Counted from the stretch's first letter, positions 34,265 through 44,344 are shown. The stretch is DNA of 64,000 bases from Gemmatimonadota bacterium (GCA_003222135.1 QHUM01000041.1:93852-157851); one strand, 5' to 3'. Translations and numbers: made by a program. Notes: generated from the sequence alone by a model not told the origin.

Positions 34265-35737
34265 TCAGGAGAAGAGGTTCGGTCCCCCTCCGGGCTTGCC
34301 GTATCCCGGCCCCTTCGGCTCGGCGCGGGCCCGCACGTAGCCGAGCTCTTCCGAGCGCGAGATCCGCTTCTCGGCGACCAGGCCCTCGAGCACCAGCTCG
34401 CACGCCGCCACCATGGTGGCCGGGTCCTTCTTCGCGGCGAGCCCGACCTGGTCCACGAGGTCGAGCAGGCCGGGTACTACGCTGAAGCCCTTGAGGCACG
34501 TCTCCGAGCGCTCGTCCATGGAGATCTTGAGGGCGCCGCCCTCGTCGAACCAGTGCACGGCGTCGTCCACGTTGGCGCCGCCCACCCGCGCTTCGAACGT
34601 CTTGCCGGCGGACCGCCGGATCAGGTCCTTGGCGATGACCTCTGGGCCCTGGAGCTCGCCTTCGTACTCGAGCTCGAGCTTCCCCGTGATGGCGGGGAGC
34701 GCCGCGTAGATGTCGGAGATGCGCGGCACCACGGTCTTTTCCTTGGTGGCGATGGTGCGCCGCTCGGCATTCGAAATGACGTTCTCGAGCACGCTGATCG
34801 GGAGGCGCTGGGAGACGCCGCTGCGCCGGTCCACCCGCTTGTCCTCCCGCGCTTCGAAGGCGATGCGCTCGATCAGCTCCGCGATGAAGTCGGGGAGCCG
34901 GAGCGGCCGGCCGTTCCGCTCGAGCCACGCCTCCTGGTGGGTGATCGCGGCACCCAGCTCGACGGTGTGGGGGTAGTGCGTGAGGATCTCCGAGCCGATG
35001 CGGTCTTTCAGCGGGGTGATGATCTTGCCGCGGGCCGTGTAGTCCTCGGGGTTCGCGGTGAAGACGAGCGCGACGTCCAGGTTCAGACGCACCGGGTAGC
35101 CCTTCACCTGGACGTCGCCCTCCTGCATGATGTTGAACAGCCCCACCTGAATCTTGCCGGCCAAGTCGGGGAGCTCGTTGATCGCGAAGATGGCGCGGTT
35201 GGCGCGCGGTAACAGCCCGAAATGCATCGTGAGCTCGTCGGACAGGAGATGCCCTCCCCGCGCGGCCTTGATCGGGTCCACGTCGCCGATGATGTCGGCG
35301 ATGGTGACGTCGGGCGTGGCGAGCTTCTCCACGAAGCGGGCGTCGCGCGGCAGCCACGCGACCGGGGCCTGGTCGCCCCGCTCGGTCAGGAGCTCCCGGC
35401 CGTACTTCGAGATGGGCGCGAACGGATTGTCGTTCACCTCGCTGCCCGCGAGAATCGGGACCTCCTCGTCGAGCAACGTCACCAGCTGGCGCAGGATGCG
35501 GCTCTTCGCCTGCCCGCGCAGCCCGAGCAGGATGAAGTTGTGGCGCGACAGGAGCGCATTCACCAGCTGCGGAATCACCGTGTCTTCGTAGCCCACGATT
35601 CCGGGAAACAGGGGCGAGCCGTTCTCGAGCAGGCAGATCAGGTTTTCCCGCAGCTCGTCCTTGACCGTGCGACGGATGCGGGCGTCGCTCCCCCACTCGG
35701 TCTGTTTCAATTCGCCCAGCGTGGTCGGCTTGTTCAT
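34265..35737 (-). CDS. MoxR/ChlI-like AAA+ ATPase
   Basis: A 490-residue ATPase related to magnesium-chelatase subunit I. Walker A is GLRGQAKSR (about residue 72), Walker B is [11 protein letters not shown], and sensor-1 is [13 protein letters not shown]. The C-terminal part has the lid and a further domain ending in a Gly/Pro-rich tail. Such ATPases act with VWA proteins; the VWA gene at 30001 is the obvious partner. Its start lies 10 bases after the GH38-like stop. Confidence 0.9.
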   Translation of the reverse strand: MNKPTTLGELKQTEWGSDARIRRTVKDELRENLICLLENGSPLFPGIVGYEDTVIPQLVNALLSRHNFILLGLRGQAKSRILRQLVTLLDEEVPILAGSEVNDNPFAPISKYGRELLTERGDQAPVAWLPRDARFVEKLATPDVTIADIIGDVDPIKAARGGHLLSDELTMHFGLLPRANRAIFAINELPDLAGKIQVGLFNIMQEGDVQVKGYPVRLNLDVALVFTANPEDYTARGKIITPLKDRIGSEILTHYPHTVELGAAITHQEAWLERNGRPLRLPDFIAELIERIAFEAREDKRVDRRSGVSQRLPISVLENVISNAERRTIATKEKTVVPRISDIYAALPAITGKLELEYEGELQGPEVIAKDLIRRSAGKTFEARVGGANVDDAVHWFDEGGALKISMDERSETCLKGFSVVPGLLDLVDQVGLAAKKDPATMVAACELVLEGLVAEKRISRSEELGYVRARAEPKGPGYGKPGGGPNLFS

Positions 35738-35747
35738 GGGTCGATAG

Positions 35748-38700
35748 TTAACCGGCCGCCTCCCGCGGTGTAAAGAGTCGCGCGGCGGCGACCCCGCGGG
35801 CGGGGAGCTCGAGCGTCACGCGATGATCCGGGCCGACGGTGATCGCGTCGCCGTTCATCTCCACGAGGTTGGTGCGCCGCGCCTCGCGGAACTCGAACGC
35901 GGCCGGCCCCACCGGCACCCCGCGGGCCGCGCCGGCCACGTCGAGCAGCTTGACAACCGCGCCCTCGCCGTCGTCCGCGGGCTTCGCGCCCACCACCAGC
36001 ACGCCCGGGTCGGCGATCGACAGCGCCGCGCCCTGCGCGGCGAGCGGCCCGGCGGCCGCGTTGCTGTAGGGCGGGCTCACGTGCAGGGGGTCGCACGCCG
36101 CCCAGCCGCGGCGCACGGGCTCGGCGGGATCGCCCCCGGGCGCCGACCCGAGCAGCGATATCCGGAACCGGCAGGTGTACTCGCCGCCCTGTCGCGCCGC
36201 GTAGTTCGTGTGCCAATAGTTGTTCATCGCGTAGGCGAACAGCGTACCGTCCGGGGCGATCTTGCGGCGCCACTGGCCGCGGACCACGTCGTTCAACGTG
36301 AACAGCGGCGTGTCCGGGCCGCTCCACAACACGCCGTCCGCGCCCTCATGCAGCCATACCCAGTGCGTGTGGCAGAACCAGTCGCGGCAGCTGCCGGGCT
36401 GCTGGTCCTGCTCGACGGTCATCCGACCGAGCGGCACTTCGACCTCGACGGTCGGCTTGAGGAAGGCGAACGGAAACGCGACGTACAGCGCTTCCTTGTC
36501 GAGCGTGGCGGTCTTGGTGCAGCGGTTCTCGATATCGATCCACGGCAGGTCGTCGTACAGCGTCACGACGGACGTGAGCGCGGGGAACCCGTCGAGCGTG
36601 CGCGCGACGACGAGCCTCGTCCCGATGCCCGGCAAGCGCTCGCGCCGGGCGGAGGCGAGCCGGGCGGTCGCGACGCGCAGCTCAGGCGCTGCGGTCAGAT
36701 GCTCGCGCGCGCCGTCGGTCCAGAGCGCGCTCGCCGCACCCCCGGTTACGTACACCAGGTCGTTCAGCCCCGACCAGGCGCCGGGCTTCACCCGCTCGCG
36801 GCCGTCGCCGCCCGTGAGCGATTGGATCGCGCCCGTCCCGGGATCGAGCACGACGTGGAAGCTCCCCGTCTGCGCCTCGAGCACCCCCCCGCCGTCCTGC
36901 GGGGGGTTCGGGGTACCGGGGCGCTCCGCGAGCGCCAGGTAGCCGAGGGCGGGGACGTCCCGCGCCAGCACGAGCGCGGACCCGTCCGGCAGGTCGACGG
37001 CGGGCCACTCGCGTCCGTCGGACACGAGCCGCCGGCCGGCGCCGCCGGGGATCCGCAGCACGTCGGTTCGGGGCCAGCTGGATGCGTTGAACACCAGGCG
37101 GCCGGAGCCCGCCGCCGTGGCGCGCCCGATACGCAGCAGTCCTCCGGCCAGCTGCTGCTCGAGCGCGGCCGCGGCGCCATCCAGGAACCGCCGCTTGTAC
37201 TCCCACTGCGCGACCGTCTGTCGCCCCTCCGGCTCCGACACGCTCTCCGCCGCGCCCCACGTGTGTTCTCCGAAGAGCAGCAGGTCCCGCCAGATCTGCC
37301 GGCGCTCGTCGGCCCGGCGGCTGATCCGCGCCGCGCCTTCCGCGTCGACGGCTTCCGTCTTCACGTCCCACAGCGCGAGCAGTTCGGCCGCACGGGCCGC
37401 GAGCTGCGCGGCCCGGTAGCGGGCCAGCTCTGCGGCGGTCGAGGCCGCTCCGTCCTCCCAGTACAAGCCGGTATCGCCGCGCCGCACCGGAAGCTTCGTG
37501 CCGAAGCGCCGCTCCACATCGCGAAAAAAGTCTTCTGCCCGGCCCGCGACGAGGCGCGGGTACGCGTAGCGCCGGCGGAACTCTTCGAAGTTGTCCACCA
37601 GCCGCTCGTCGATGAGCGCGTTGTCCCACTGGGCGCCATACAGCAGCGCCACGTCGTAGGCATATCCTGGCGAGACGAACACCGGGTTTGTGAGCAACCA
37701 GTCGGAGAGACTGCGCGCCATGGCGTCGGGGCCGACGTCGAACCCGAAGCGCAACGCGTCGCCGTAATGGTACGCGCGCCAGTGCAGCACCCGGCCCCCG
37801 TCGGGTCCTTCCCACCAATAGAGCTGCGGGTAGGTCGTCCACTCCCCTGTGAGCCCGAGGCGGGTCGCCTCACCTTCGGGAAGCAGCGGCACTGCCCGCT
37901 CCGGGTTCGGGCCGGTCGCCAGATAGCGGACGCCGCTCGCCGCCAGCACCGAGGGGAGCGTGAGCGTCTGCCCGGGCACATCGGTGAGCTGCGCGCTCAG
38001 GTAGCCCAGCCCGTGTTCGCGCGCGAACCGCCCCGCGGGCCACGCGATGCGCGCCAACGTCTCGTGGTCGAGGATCCCCGTCAGCATGTTCGCGAACGAC
38101 GCCCCGAAACCCACCTTGCCGTCGCGGATCGCCTGGACCAGGGCGTCGCCCGCCGCCGGCGAGCGGTTCTCGACGTATGACAGGACCTGCAAGGCGCACT
38201 CCGCGCTCCACCGGAAGTCGGGGTGCACGGTGAGTCGGGCGAGCGCCGCGTCGAGATTCTTGCGATGGACTTCGAGGCACCGCTCCTGCAGGTCGGTATA
38301 GCCGACGTCGGTGTGATTGGTGGCGAGCCAGTACAACGTCCAGCGACGGGGCGGCGCGAGTCGCACCTTGCGGCGGGCCACGCGCTGCTTGCCCACCTCG
38401 ACATCGATCTGAAAATCCGACGGCTCCCACAGCGGTACCCACACCTCGCCCGCGAAGCCCGCGCCCGGTGCGCTTCCCGCGGGGAGGAGGCCCGCCGTCC
38501 CCACGAGCGCACCGCGGCGATCGGTCACGCGCGCCCGGGCGGCCGGCGCGTCCAGGCCGGTGACCGTGATGCGCACGAGATTGCGCCGCCCGTCGGGCTG
38601 CTGGTACAAGGGCGTCGGCGACGCCGTGATCGTGACTGGGGGAGCGGGGAGCGGGGACAGGTACCTGCCGAGGAGCGGCAGGCTGCCCAACCAGCCGACG

Positions 38701-38750
38701 AAGCTGCGGCGGTCGTAGCTGGGCTCAGTCTCAGGCACTTGCGGGAGCAC
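35748..38750 (-). CDS. GH38-like (alpha-mannosidase-type) exported glycoside hydrolase
   Basis: About 1000 residues. The N-terminus contains a twin-arginine-like sequence ([20 protein letters not shown]), so Tat export is possible. The catalytic N-terminal domain has the GH38 His-x-Asp signature in [15 protein letters not shown], followed by [17 protein letters not shown]. The C-terminal 450 residues look like the beta-rich GH38 domains. The frame stays open upstream; GTG at 38750 or 38738 are the realistic starts. Substrate unproven; alpha-mannosides are the family norm. Confidence 0.8.
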   Translation of the reverse strand: MLPQVPETEPSYDRRSFVGWLGSLPLLGRYLSPLPAPPVTITASPTPLYQQPDGRRNLVRITVTGLDAPAARARVTDRRGALVGTAGLLPAGSAPGAGFAGEVWVPLWEPSDFQIDVEVGKQRVARRKVRLAPPRRWTLYWLATNHTDVGYTDLQERCLEVHRKNLDAALARLTVHPDFRWSAECALQVLSYVENRSPAAGDALVQAIRDGKVGFGASFANMLTGILDHETLARIAWPAGRFAREHGLGYLSAQLTDVPGQTLTLPSVLAASGVRYLATGPNPERAVPLLPEGEATRLGLTGEWTTYPQLYWWEGPDGGRVLHWRAYHYGDALRFGFDVGPDAMARSLSDWLLTNPVFVSPGYAYDVALLYGAQWDNALIDERLVDNFEEFRRRYAYPRLVAGRAEDFFRDVERRFGTKLPVRRGDTGLYWEDGAASTAAELARYRAAQLAARAAELLALWDVKTEAVDAEGAARISRRADERRQIWRDLLLFGEHTWGAAESVSEPEGRQTVAQWEYKRRFLDGAAAALEQQLAGGLLRIGRATAAGSGRLVFNASSWPRTDVLRIPGGAGRRLVSDGREWPAVDLPDGSALVLARDVPALGYLALAERPGTPNPPQDGGGVLEAQTGSFHVVLDPGTGAIQSLTGGDGRERVKPGAWSGLNDLVYVTGGAASALWTDGAREHLTAAPELRVATARLASARRERLPGIGTRLVVARTLDGFPALTSVVTLYDDLPWIDIENRCTKTATLDKEALYVAFPFAFLKPTVEVEVPLGRMTVEQDQQPGSCRDWFCHTHWVWLHEGADGVLWSGPDTPLFTLNDVVRGQWRRKIAPDGTLFAYAMNNYWHTNYAARQGGEYTCRFRISLLGSAPGGDPAEPVRRGWAACDPLHVSPPYSNAAAGPLAAQGAALSIADPGVLVVGAKPADDGEGAVVKLLDVAGAARGVPVGPAAFEFREARRTNLVEMNGDAITVGPDHRVTLELPARGVAAARLFTPREAAG

Positions 38751-38782
38751 GCGTAGTATACCCCCACTCGCCGTGAACGCCC

Positions 38783-38810
38783 TTGACTCCGGGGGTCCCG
38801 ACGCTAGGTT
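38783..38810 (+). promoter_or_regulatory. Sigma-70-type promoter for the small lipoprotein
   Basis: TTGACT at 38783-38788 (5 of 6 to the -35 consensus), a 16-base spacer, and TAGGTT at 38805-38810. Transcription would begin near 38817, leaving a leader of about 44 bases with AGGAG at 38851 before the ATG at 38861. Confidence 0.45.
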
Positions 38811-38860
38811 CTCCCGCCGAAGCCCCCCCTCAACCGCCACTCTTTTCACCAGGAGTCTGC

Positions 38861-39109
38861 ATGAAGCGTCTCGCAATCGTCCTCGCCGTCGTGGCCATGG
38901 GCGCGTGTTCCAAGCCGGAGCAGAAGCCCGCGGCTCAAAGCCAGACGATGCAGGACACGTCGCACGCGATGATGATGTCCGACACGTCGAAGATGATGGC
39001 CGACACCGCGAAGCACATGATGGCGCCCGACACGTCCAAGAAGATGGCACCCGCGAAGGCTCCCGCGCAGAAGCCTGCGGCCAAGAAGCCCGCCGCCAAG
39101 CGGCCCTAG
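38861..39109 (+). CDS. Met/His-rich small lipoprotein
   Basis: An 82-residue protein. The signal MKRLAIVLAVVAMGAC ends in a lipobox-like VAMGAC, so it is probably lipidated at Cys16. Residues about 30-62 repeat a unit DTSxxMM (DTSHAMMM, DTSKMMA, DTAKHMM, DTSKKMA), followed by a Lys/Ala/Pro tail (KPAAKKPAAKRP). The Met and His content suggests metal (copper?) binding and the tail suggests cell-wall or DNA/LPS contact; both are inference. A good AGGAG site fixes the start. Confidence 0.8.
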   Translation: MKRLAIVLAVVAMGACSKPEQKPAAQSQTMQDTSHAMMMSDTSKMMADTAKHMMAPDTSKKMAPAKAPAQKPAAKKPAAKRP

Positions 39110-39136
39110 TCGGCCCTCGCGGTCAGCGGTGACGAT

Positions 39137-39167
39137 GCCCGGGACTAGCGCCCGGGCTTTTCGTTTT
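39137..39167 (+). terminator. Rho-independent terminator after the lipoprotein gene
   Basis: A perfect 7-bp stem GCCCGGG (39137-39143) and CCCGGGC (39151-39157) with a 7-base loop, followed by TTTTCGTTTT. It lies 28 bases after the lipoprotein stop and overlaps the last codons of the convergent epimerase gene. Confidence 0.85.
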
Positions 39168-40128
39168 CCAGGAACCAGCCTACGCTGCGTCGCACGGCGC
39201 CCGCGGCCGTGAAGGGCGGGTGCCAGGCCAGCTCGCGCCGTGCGCGCTCATCGACGTAGGGGTTCTCCCCGGTGATGAACGCGGTCGCGGCGCGGGCGAG
39301 GCGCCGCGACGTCAGCACGGTCATCACGCCGCGCGCCAGACCCGCCGGGATCGGGATCGTCACGGGCCGAACGCCCAGCGCCGCGGCGAAGGCGGCCAGG
39401 AACTCGTGCTGCGTGAGCGCCGGGGGCGCGTCGCTCACCACGTTATAGGCACGGAATCCCGATACCGGAGCGTCGAGCGCCGCCACGGCCGCAGCGGCGA
39501 CATTCCCCGCGTACACGCACGACAGATGATTCGTGCCCGGGCCGATGCGCGGCACCACGCGGCGCCGCACGACGCGGATGACCCGCGGCGTGAACAGGCG
39601 GTCGCGCTCGCCGTAGATGACGTTCGGCCGGAGCGCCACGGCGGTAAGCCCGCCCTCGGCCGCCTCCCGCACGACCGCTTCGGCGAGTCGCTTGGTGCGG
39701 GCGTAGAAATCGTGCTCGGGGATCGGCTGAAAGGGGAAGTCCTCGGTGCGCCGCTCGGACTCCGGTCGGTAGTTTGCCAGGCCGCCGTAGACGGCGACCG
39801 AGGAGATGTGCACGAGCCGCGCCCCCGCGGTCCGCGCGGCATGCGCCGCGAGGCGCGTGCCGTCCACGTTGACCGCCTCGTATTCCTGCCAGCTCGCGCG
39901 CTGCTGCAGCAGCGCGGCCGCGTGCACGAGGCCGCGAATCCCTCGGACCGCCGCGTGCCACACGGCGGCGTCCCGCACGTCGCCGGGAATCGCCTCCGCG
40001 CCGAGCCGCTCGATCACCGCGCGGCCCGTTGGGCGCACCAGTGCCCGCACCGTTTCTCCGCGGGCCCGGAGCGCCTCGATCACGTGACTGCCGACGAGGC
40101 CGCTCCCGCCCGTGACCAGCACCGTCAT
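39145..40128 (-). CDS. NAD-dependent epimerase/dehydratase (extended SDR)
   Basis: A 327-residue extended SDR. The Rossmann motif is VLVTGGSGLVGSHV, the active-site triad is visible as HISSVAVYG and YARTKRLAE (YxxxK), and a substrate region follows (LRPNVIYGERDRLFTPRV). Last gene of the seven-gene glc run; its ATG overlaps the ygfZ stop (ATGA). Substrate unknown; 3-beta-hydroxysteroid or sugar-nucleotide forms exist. The 3' end shares bases with the facing terminator. Confidence 0.88.
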   Translation of the reverse strand: MTVLVTGGSGLVGSHVIEALRARGETVRALVRPTGRAVIERLGAEAIPGDVRDAAVWHAAVRGIRGLVHAAALLQQRASWQEYEAVNVDGTRLAAHAARTAGARLVHISSVAVYGGLANYRPESERRTEDFPFQPIPEHDFYARTKRLAEAVVREAAEGGLTAVALRPNVIYGERDRLFTPRVIRVVRRRVVPRIGPGTNHLSCVYAGNVAAAAVAALDAPVSGFRAYNVVSDAPPALTQHEFLAAFAAALGVRPVTIPIPAGLARGVMTVLTSRRLARAATAFITGENPYVDERARRELAWHPPFTAAGAVRRSVGWFLENEKPGR

Positions 40129-41201
40129 GCGGGTCCGACGAACGGCGTGCCGAAGGGGAGGTCGACGACCCGGGCGTCGCGGCCCGCGGCGCGCACCATC
40201 ACCCCCGACCCCACTTCGCGACGGACCAGGGCGAGCCCGATCCAGCGGCCGCCGCCCGCGACGCCGCTTTCGGGCACCCAGGCAAGGCTCGTCACGCGAC
40301 CGACCTCGCGATCGAGGTGCGTCACGCCGCTCCACCCGTCCGCCGGCGTGGCGGGCGGCTCGGCGTCGAATAGCAGGCCCCGCAGGTACCGGTTGGTGTG
40401 GCCGCGAAAGTGCAGGCGGGAGACGGTTTCCTGACCGGTGTAGCACCCCTTGGTGTAGGACACGCCGCCCAGCTCGTCGTAGCGGACTTCTTGGGGAATC
40501 GTCTTGTCGTCCACCTCGGCGCCGAGTCGTGGCCACCCCGCCAGAATGCGGGCGAGCTCGAGCGTGGCCGCGTCGGCCGGCACGGCGCCGGCGGCCGCGA
40601 GACGAGCGGTGAGAACTTCCGTCTCCGCCGTCGGCATGGTGAGCTGCAACGTGAACGGCGCACCTTCGGTCGCGCGCGCGATCTCGCTCGTGCCGCCCGG
40701 GGCCGCCAGGACGCGACCCGGGCCCGACGGCACGGGCAGGCCGGCGGCTTCGGCGACCGTGAGCGCGTTGGGACCCGCCAACCGATACACCGCCAGCTCG
40801 GCCGTCCGGTCGACCAGCCGCGCGAGGCGCGGCGGCACCGAGCGGGTGAAGATCGCCAGCGCGCGCTCCCGTCCCTCCGCCGCGACCGCAAAGCTCATCG
40901 TGGCCCCGAGTCTCCCGACCCAGGCGTCGACCACGATCATGCCCTTGGGTGTGAGCAAGGCGCCGTAGACGAATGCTCCGTCTCCCGGCTGCTCGACGTC
41001 GTTGGTGAGCAGCCCCTGCGCGGCCGTGACGGCGCCGGGTCCCGTGAGCGTGACGATGGCGGCCTCGGCCGGCGCCATGACCGCGCCCGTGCGCAGGGCG
41101 GCGAGCCGCGCCGGCGACACGGCACCCGGAACGAGGCGGGCGACGGGCGTCGGCGGGGGGGAGGAGCCGGGGGCCGGAGGGGTCGGCGGAGCGCCGGTCA
41201 T
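40125..41201 (-). CDS. ygfZ: Folate-binding YgfZ-family protein
   Basis: A 358-residue GcvT-like protein with the family signature KGCYTGQE and the following RLHFRGHTNR. YgfZ uses folate to help repair or assemble certain Fe-S enzymes. The N-terminus begins with a Pro-rich stretch from GC-rich DNA (PPTPPAPGSSPPPTP), which is unlikely to be part of the fold. Overlaps both neighbours by 4 bases. The Fe-S protein GlcF two genes upstream is a plausible client. Confidence 0.92.
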   Translation of the reverse strand: MTGAPPTPPAPGSSPPPTPVARLVPGAVSPARLAALRTGAVMAPAEAAIVTLTGPGAVTAAQGLLTNDVEQPGDGAFVYGALLTPKGMIVVDAWVGRLGATMSFAVAAEGRERALAIFTRSVPPRLARLVDRTAELAVYRLAGPNALTVAEAAGLPVPSGPGRVLAAPGGTSEIARATEGAPFTLQLTMPTAETEVLTARLAAAGAVPADAATLELARILAGWPRLGAEVDDKTIPQEVRYDELGGVSYTKGCYTGQETVSRLHFRGHTNRYLRGLLFDAEPPATPADGWSGVTHLDREVGRVTSLAWVPESGVAGGGRWIGLALVRREVGSGVMVRAAGRDARVVDLPFGTPFVGPA

Positions 41202-41878
41202 CGGTCGGCCAGGGCGAGCAGCTCAGCCGGGTCGTGGCCGGCGAAAGAGGACCACACCAAGTCGGCTCCCGCCCCGGCGAGCGCGGCCGAGGGGTGACTC
41301 GTCGTGAGCATGGCGCAGCGCATGCCGGCGGCGCGAGCGGCGCCGAGCCCCGGCAACGAGTCCTCGATGACCACGCAGTGGCCGGCCGGAAGGGGTCGAC
41401 GGCGGTCGAGCGCGCCGCGCGCCGCCAGGTAGCCCGCCGGGTCGGGTTTGCAGCGCTCCACGTCCTCGGCGGCGACCAGCACTTCGAAATAGCGTTGCAG
41501 CCCGGCGCGGCCGAGCACGAGCTCGACCTCCTGCCGCAACGCCCCCGACACGACCCCGAGCCGAAAGCGCTCCGCTGCGCGCGGCACGAAGTCGGCCGCG
41601 CCGGGCACGAGGGCCAGCGATCGGTCGATCAGGTCCTGGTAGACACGGGACTTCTCGGCGAGCAGCCGCTCGAGCTGCATCGCGGGGAGCGTCTTGCCGG
41701 CGCGACGGAAGGCCTCGATCAGGCAGCGGCGGTCGTCGAAGCCGAGAAAGTCGGAGTAGTACTGCTGGGGAGTGAGCGACAGGCCCTCCTCGGCGAGCAC
41801 GACGCCCAGCGCCGCTCGGTGCTGCTCCTCGTCGTCCGCGATCACGCCATTGAAGTCGAACAGCAGGGCTTCGATCAT
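41198..41878 (-). CDS. HAD-superfamily phosphatase, beta-phosphoglucomutase-like
   Basis: A 226-residue HAD-IA hydrolase. Motif I reads FDFNGVIADDE, with Asn in place of the second Asp that normally acts as general acid. Motif II is VVSGALRQE, motif III KPDP and motif IV VIEDSLPG. Context right after glcDEF suggests phosphoglycolate phosphatase, which would feed glycolate to the oxidase; the Asn substitution leaves this open. Confidence 0.88.
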   Translation of the reverse strand: MIEALLFDFNGVIADDEEQHRAALGVVLAEEGLSLTPQQYYSDFLGFDDRRCLIEAFRRAGKTLPAMQLERLLAEKSRVYQDLIDRSLALVPGAADFVPRAAERFRLGVVSGALRQEVELVLGRAGLQRYFEVLVAAEDVERCKPDPAGYLAARGALDRRRPLPAGHCVVIEDSLPGLGAARAAGMRCAMLTTSHPSAALAGAGADLVWSSFAGHDPAELLALADR

Positions 41879-41884
41879 ACTGCT

Positions 41885-43123
41885 TCAAGCATAATAGCCC
41901 GCGGCTCCGTACGATTCGTCGAGCAGTTCCACCGGGTGACGCACAGCGGCCGAGAGCCCGCTGGCAGCGAGGCCGGCCCCGAGCTGCATCACGCACCCCG
42001 GATTCCCGGTGGCGACGACCTGCGGCGCAGCCGTGCGCAGCGACGCCAGCTTGGGCGCGAGTACCGCGCGCGACATCGCCGGCTGGAGCAGCGTGAACAG
42101 GCCGGCGCTGCCACAGCACTGGGCCGCGTCGGGGAGGGACACGATGCGGAGCACCGGGATGGCGCCGAGCACGCGGAGTGGCTCGTCGGCGATGCGCTGC
42201 GCGTGCAGCAAATGGCACGGCGGGTCGTACGCCACCTGTACGTCGACCGGCGCCCCCGGCCGGGGCCCTCCCCCCGCCGTGAGCAACTCGGTGACATCGC
42301 GCACCCGCGCCGCGAAGCCCGCGGCGCCGATCAGGTGTCCGTACTCCTTCAGCATCGCTCCGCACCCGGCGCTGTTGACGACGATCGGCACGTCGCCTTC
42401 GCCGAACGCCGCGACGTTCGCCCGGGCGAGCAGGCGCGCCTCCTCGCGCAGCCCCGCGTGCGCGTGCAGCGCGCCGCAGCAGACCTGTCCCGGCGTCTCG
42501 CCGACAGCCCACCCGTTCACGCCGAGCGTCCGCACGGTCGCGTCGTGGACGTGGGAGAACAGGCCGTCCATGACACAGCCGCGGAACAGCAACGCGGAAG
42601 TGGGAACGCGGAACGCGGAACTGGCGGCCGCCCGTGTATTCCGCGTTCCGCGTTTCGCGTTCCGCGTTGGCCTCGTCGCCGCCAACATCCCCATCGCGAA
42701 TCGAAACCTCCCCCACCCCGCCAGCCGGCGTGGGATCCCCGTCGCCCGCAGCATCCGCGCGAGCGCGTACACTATGCGTGACGGGCCCGGGGACGTGAGT
42801 GCCCGCAGCGCCGCGCGCGCGAGCGCTGGGGGGCGGCGCCGAGTGGCAAGCATGGCGCGGGCCGCCTCGATCCCACGTCCGTAGCCGACCCCCGAGGGGC
42901 AGACGGGCTCGCAGCCGCGGCAGCCGAGACAGCGATCGAGGTGCAGCCGGAGGGCCGGGTCGTCCGGGGCGAGCTCCCCGGTCTCGAGCGCGCGCATCAG
43001 GTCGATGCGCCCCCGCGGGCTGTCGGCCTCGTCGCCCGTCGCGAGGAAGGTGGGGCACGCCTGGAGGCAAAACCCGCAGTGGACGCACGTGTCGAGCGCC
43101 TCGGAGCCGCCGCGGTCAATCAT
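41885..43123 (-). CDS. glcF: Glycolate oxidase iron-sulfur subunit
   Basis: A 412-residue protein with two 4Fe-4S clusters near the N-terminus (CVHCGFCLQACP and CLGCRGCEPVCP) and the two CCG-type motifs of the family (CCGALHAHAG, CCGSAGLF). Residues about 153-177 (NAKRGTRNTR ... SAFRVPTSA) are encoded by an inverted heptamer array inserted between the ferredoxin-like and CCG domains. Works with GlcD and GlcE to oxidise glycolate to glyoxylate and pass electrons to quinone. Confidence 0.93.
   Translation of the reverse strand: MIDRGGSEALDTCVHCGFCLQACPTFLATGDEADSPRGRIDLMRALETGELAPDDPALRLHLDRCLGCRGCEPVCPSGVGYGRGIEAARAMLATRRRPPALARAALRALTSPGPSRIVYALARMLRATGIPRRLAGWGRFRFAMGMLAATRPTRNAKRGTRNTRAAASSAFRVPTSALLFRGCVMDGLFSHVHDATVRTLGVNGWAVGETPGQVCCGALHAHAGLREEARLLARANVAAFGEGDVPIVVNSAGCGAMLKEYGHLIGAAGFAARVRDVTELLTAGGGPRPGAPVDVQVAYDPPCHLLHAQRIADEPLRVLGAIPVLRIVSLPDAAQCCGSAGLFTLLQPAMSRAVLAPKLASLRTAAPQVVATGNPGCVMQLGAGLAASGLSAAVRHPVELLDESYGAAGYYA
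42593..42666. repeat. Inverted GCGGAAC heptamer array in glcF, 4+4 units
   Basis: Forward units at 42593-42620 (CGCGGAA, GTGGGAA, CGCGGAA, CGCGGAA), an 18-base GC-rich spacer, and reverse units at 42639-42666 (TTCCGCG, TTCCGCG, TTTCGCG, TTCCGCG). It keeps the glcF frame open and lies at a domain junction. Confidence 0.92.
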
Positions 43124-43132
43124 ACAGCGAGT

Positions 43133-44344
43133 TCAGTCGGAGCCTTCGACCGCCACCACGAACGCTTCCCCGGGATCGAACGTGCGTCGCAGGCCCGCGA
43201 CGAGCGGGCCGACGCCCTCGCGGTAGGCGCCGAAATGGCCCACCGCGCTGCGGATCGGCCAGGGCGCCCGCTCCAAGGTGAGCGGCACCTCGAGCCCGGC
43301 GAGCGTACGGCGCAGCCGGCGCAGCCGGTCGACGGTCGTGTCCCCTGCCCAGCGGATCGCCCCGACGCCGGGGCTCGCCGAAACCCACTCATCACCCACC
43401 TGATGCTGCAGCAAGTCGAGCAGCTCGTCGCTCGAGTCCGGGAGGCCGCCGGTCCGGAAGGTGATCGGCCGGGTGGCGAAGCTCTCCGCCGCCCGCATCC
43501 AGAAGCCATGCGCCTCCTCGGCGCGCAGGGCCGTGAACCGACCGCCGCTCGCGCCGCGAAGCCCCGCCTCCTCGGCGGCGACGAGGGCGGCCGAGCCTGC
43601 CAACCGCACGGCCAGGGCCCAGCCGTCGCGTCGCGCCAGGGCCGGTGACATCAGCTCGAGCGCCGCCGGCTGCAATCCCGCCGCGGCGACGTCTTCGGCC
43701 ACCTGCGTCAAGTCTTCGCGGGTTCCCTCGAGCACCAACGTCTGGTCGGCGCGGGGCAGGGCCCGGAGCCGCAGGTGCACGAGCACGATCACGCCGAACG
43801 CGCCGAACCCGCCCGCCTCGAGCTTGGTGAGGTCGTACCCGGCCACGTTCTTGACGACGCGACCGCCGCTCTGAACCAGCCGGCCATCCCCGGTGACGAA
43901 CGTGACGCCGAGGACGTGGTCCCGCACCGGCCCGAAGCCGTGGCGCAGCGGCCCGGCGGTCGCGGTCGCCACGACGGAGCCGAGCGTCCGCCCGGCGAGG
44001 CCGGGGGGATCGAGCGCGAGCCAGGTGCCGTGATCGGCGAGCTGCTGGCGCAACAGGTCGCAGCCAATGCCGGCCTCGGCGGTGGCGGAAAGGTCCTGGG
44101 GCTCGACCGCCGGGATGCGATCGAGTCGCCGGGTGGTGAGCGCCAAGTCGGCGGGCGCGTCGGCGGGGAGCCAGGTCCCGGCGCCCTCCAGCCGGACCCG
44201 CCACCCTTCCTGTCGTGCCGTGCCGAGCAGCAGCGCCACGGCATCGGGAGAGGCGGGGGCCACCCGCGGCACCGCGTCGGGGCCGCTCGCGATCTCCACG
44301 GCATCGTCGCCTAGCAGGGCGCGGACGCGGTCGAGCAGGCTCAT
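43133..44344 (-). CDS. glcE: Glycolate oxidase FAD-binding subunit
   Basis: A 403-residue FAD-binding oxidoreductase of the GlcE type. The FAD/PP-loop region includes LALDPPGLAGRTLGSVVAT and the later GGRVVKNVAGYDLTKLE, both characteristic. ATG overlaps the glcD stop (ATGA). GlcE lacks the catalytic C-terminal cap of GlcD and is thought to assist it. Confidence 0.93.
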   Translation of the reverse strand: MSLLDRVRALLGDDAVEIASGPDAVPRVAPASPDAVALLLGTARQEGWRVRLEGAGTWLPADAPADLALTTRRLDRIPAVEPQDLSATAEAGIGCDLLRQQLADHGTWLALDPPGLAGRTLGSVVATATAGPLRHGFGPVRDHVLGVTFVTGDGRLVQSGGRVVKNVAGYDLTKLEAGGFGAFGVIVLVHLRLRALPRADQTLVLEGTREDLTQVAEDVAAAGLQPAALELMSPALARRDGWALAVRLAGSAALVAAEEAGLRGASGGRFTALRAEEAHGFWMRAAESFATRPITFRTGGLPDSSDELLDLLQHQVGDEWVSASPGVGAIRWAGDTTVDRLRRLRRTLAGLEVPLTLERAPWPIRSAVGHFGAYREGVGPLVAGLRRTFDPGEAFVVAVEGSD

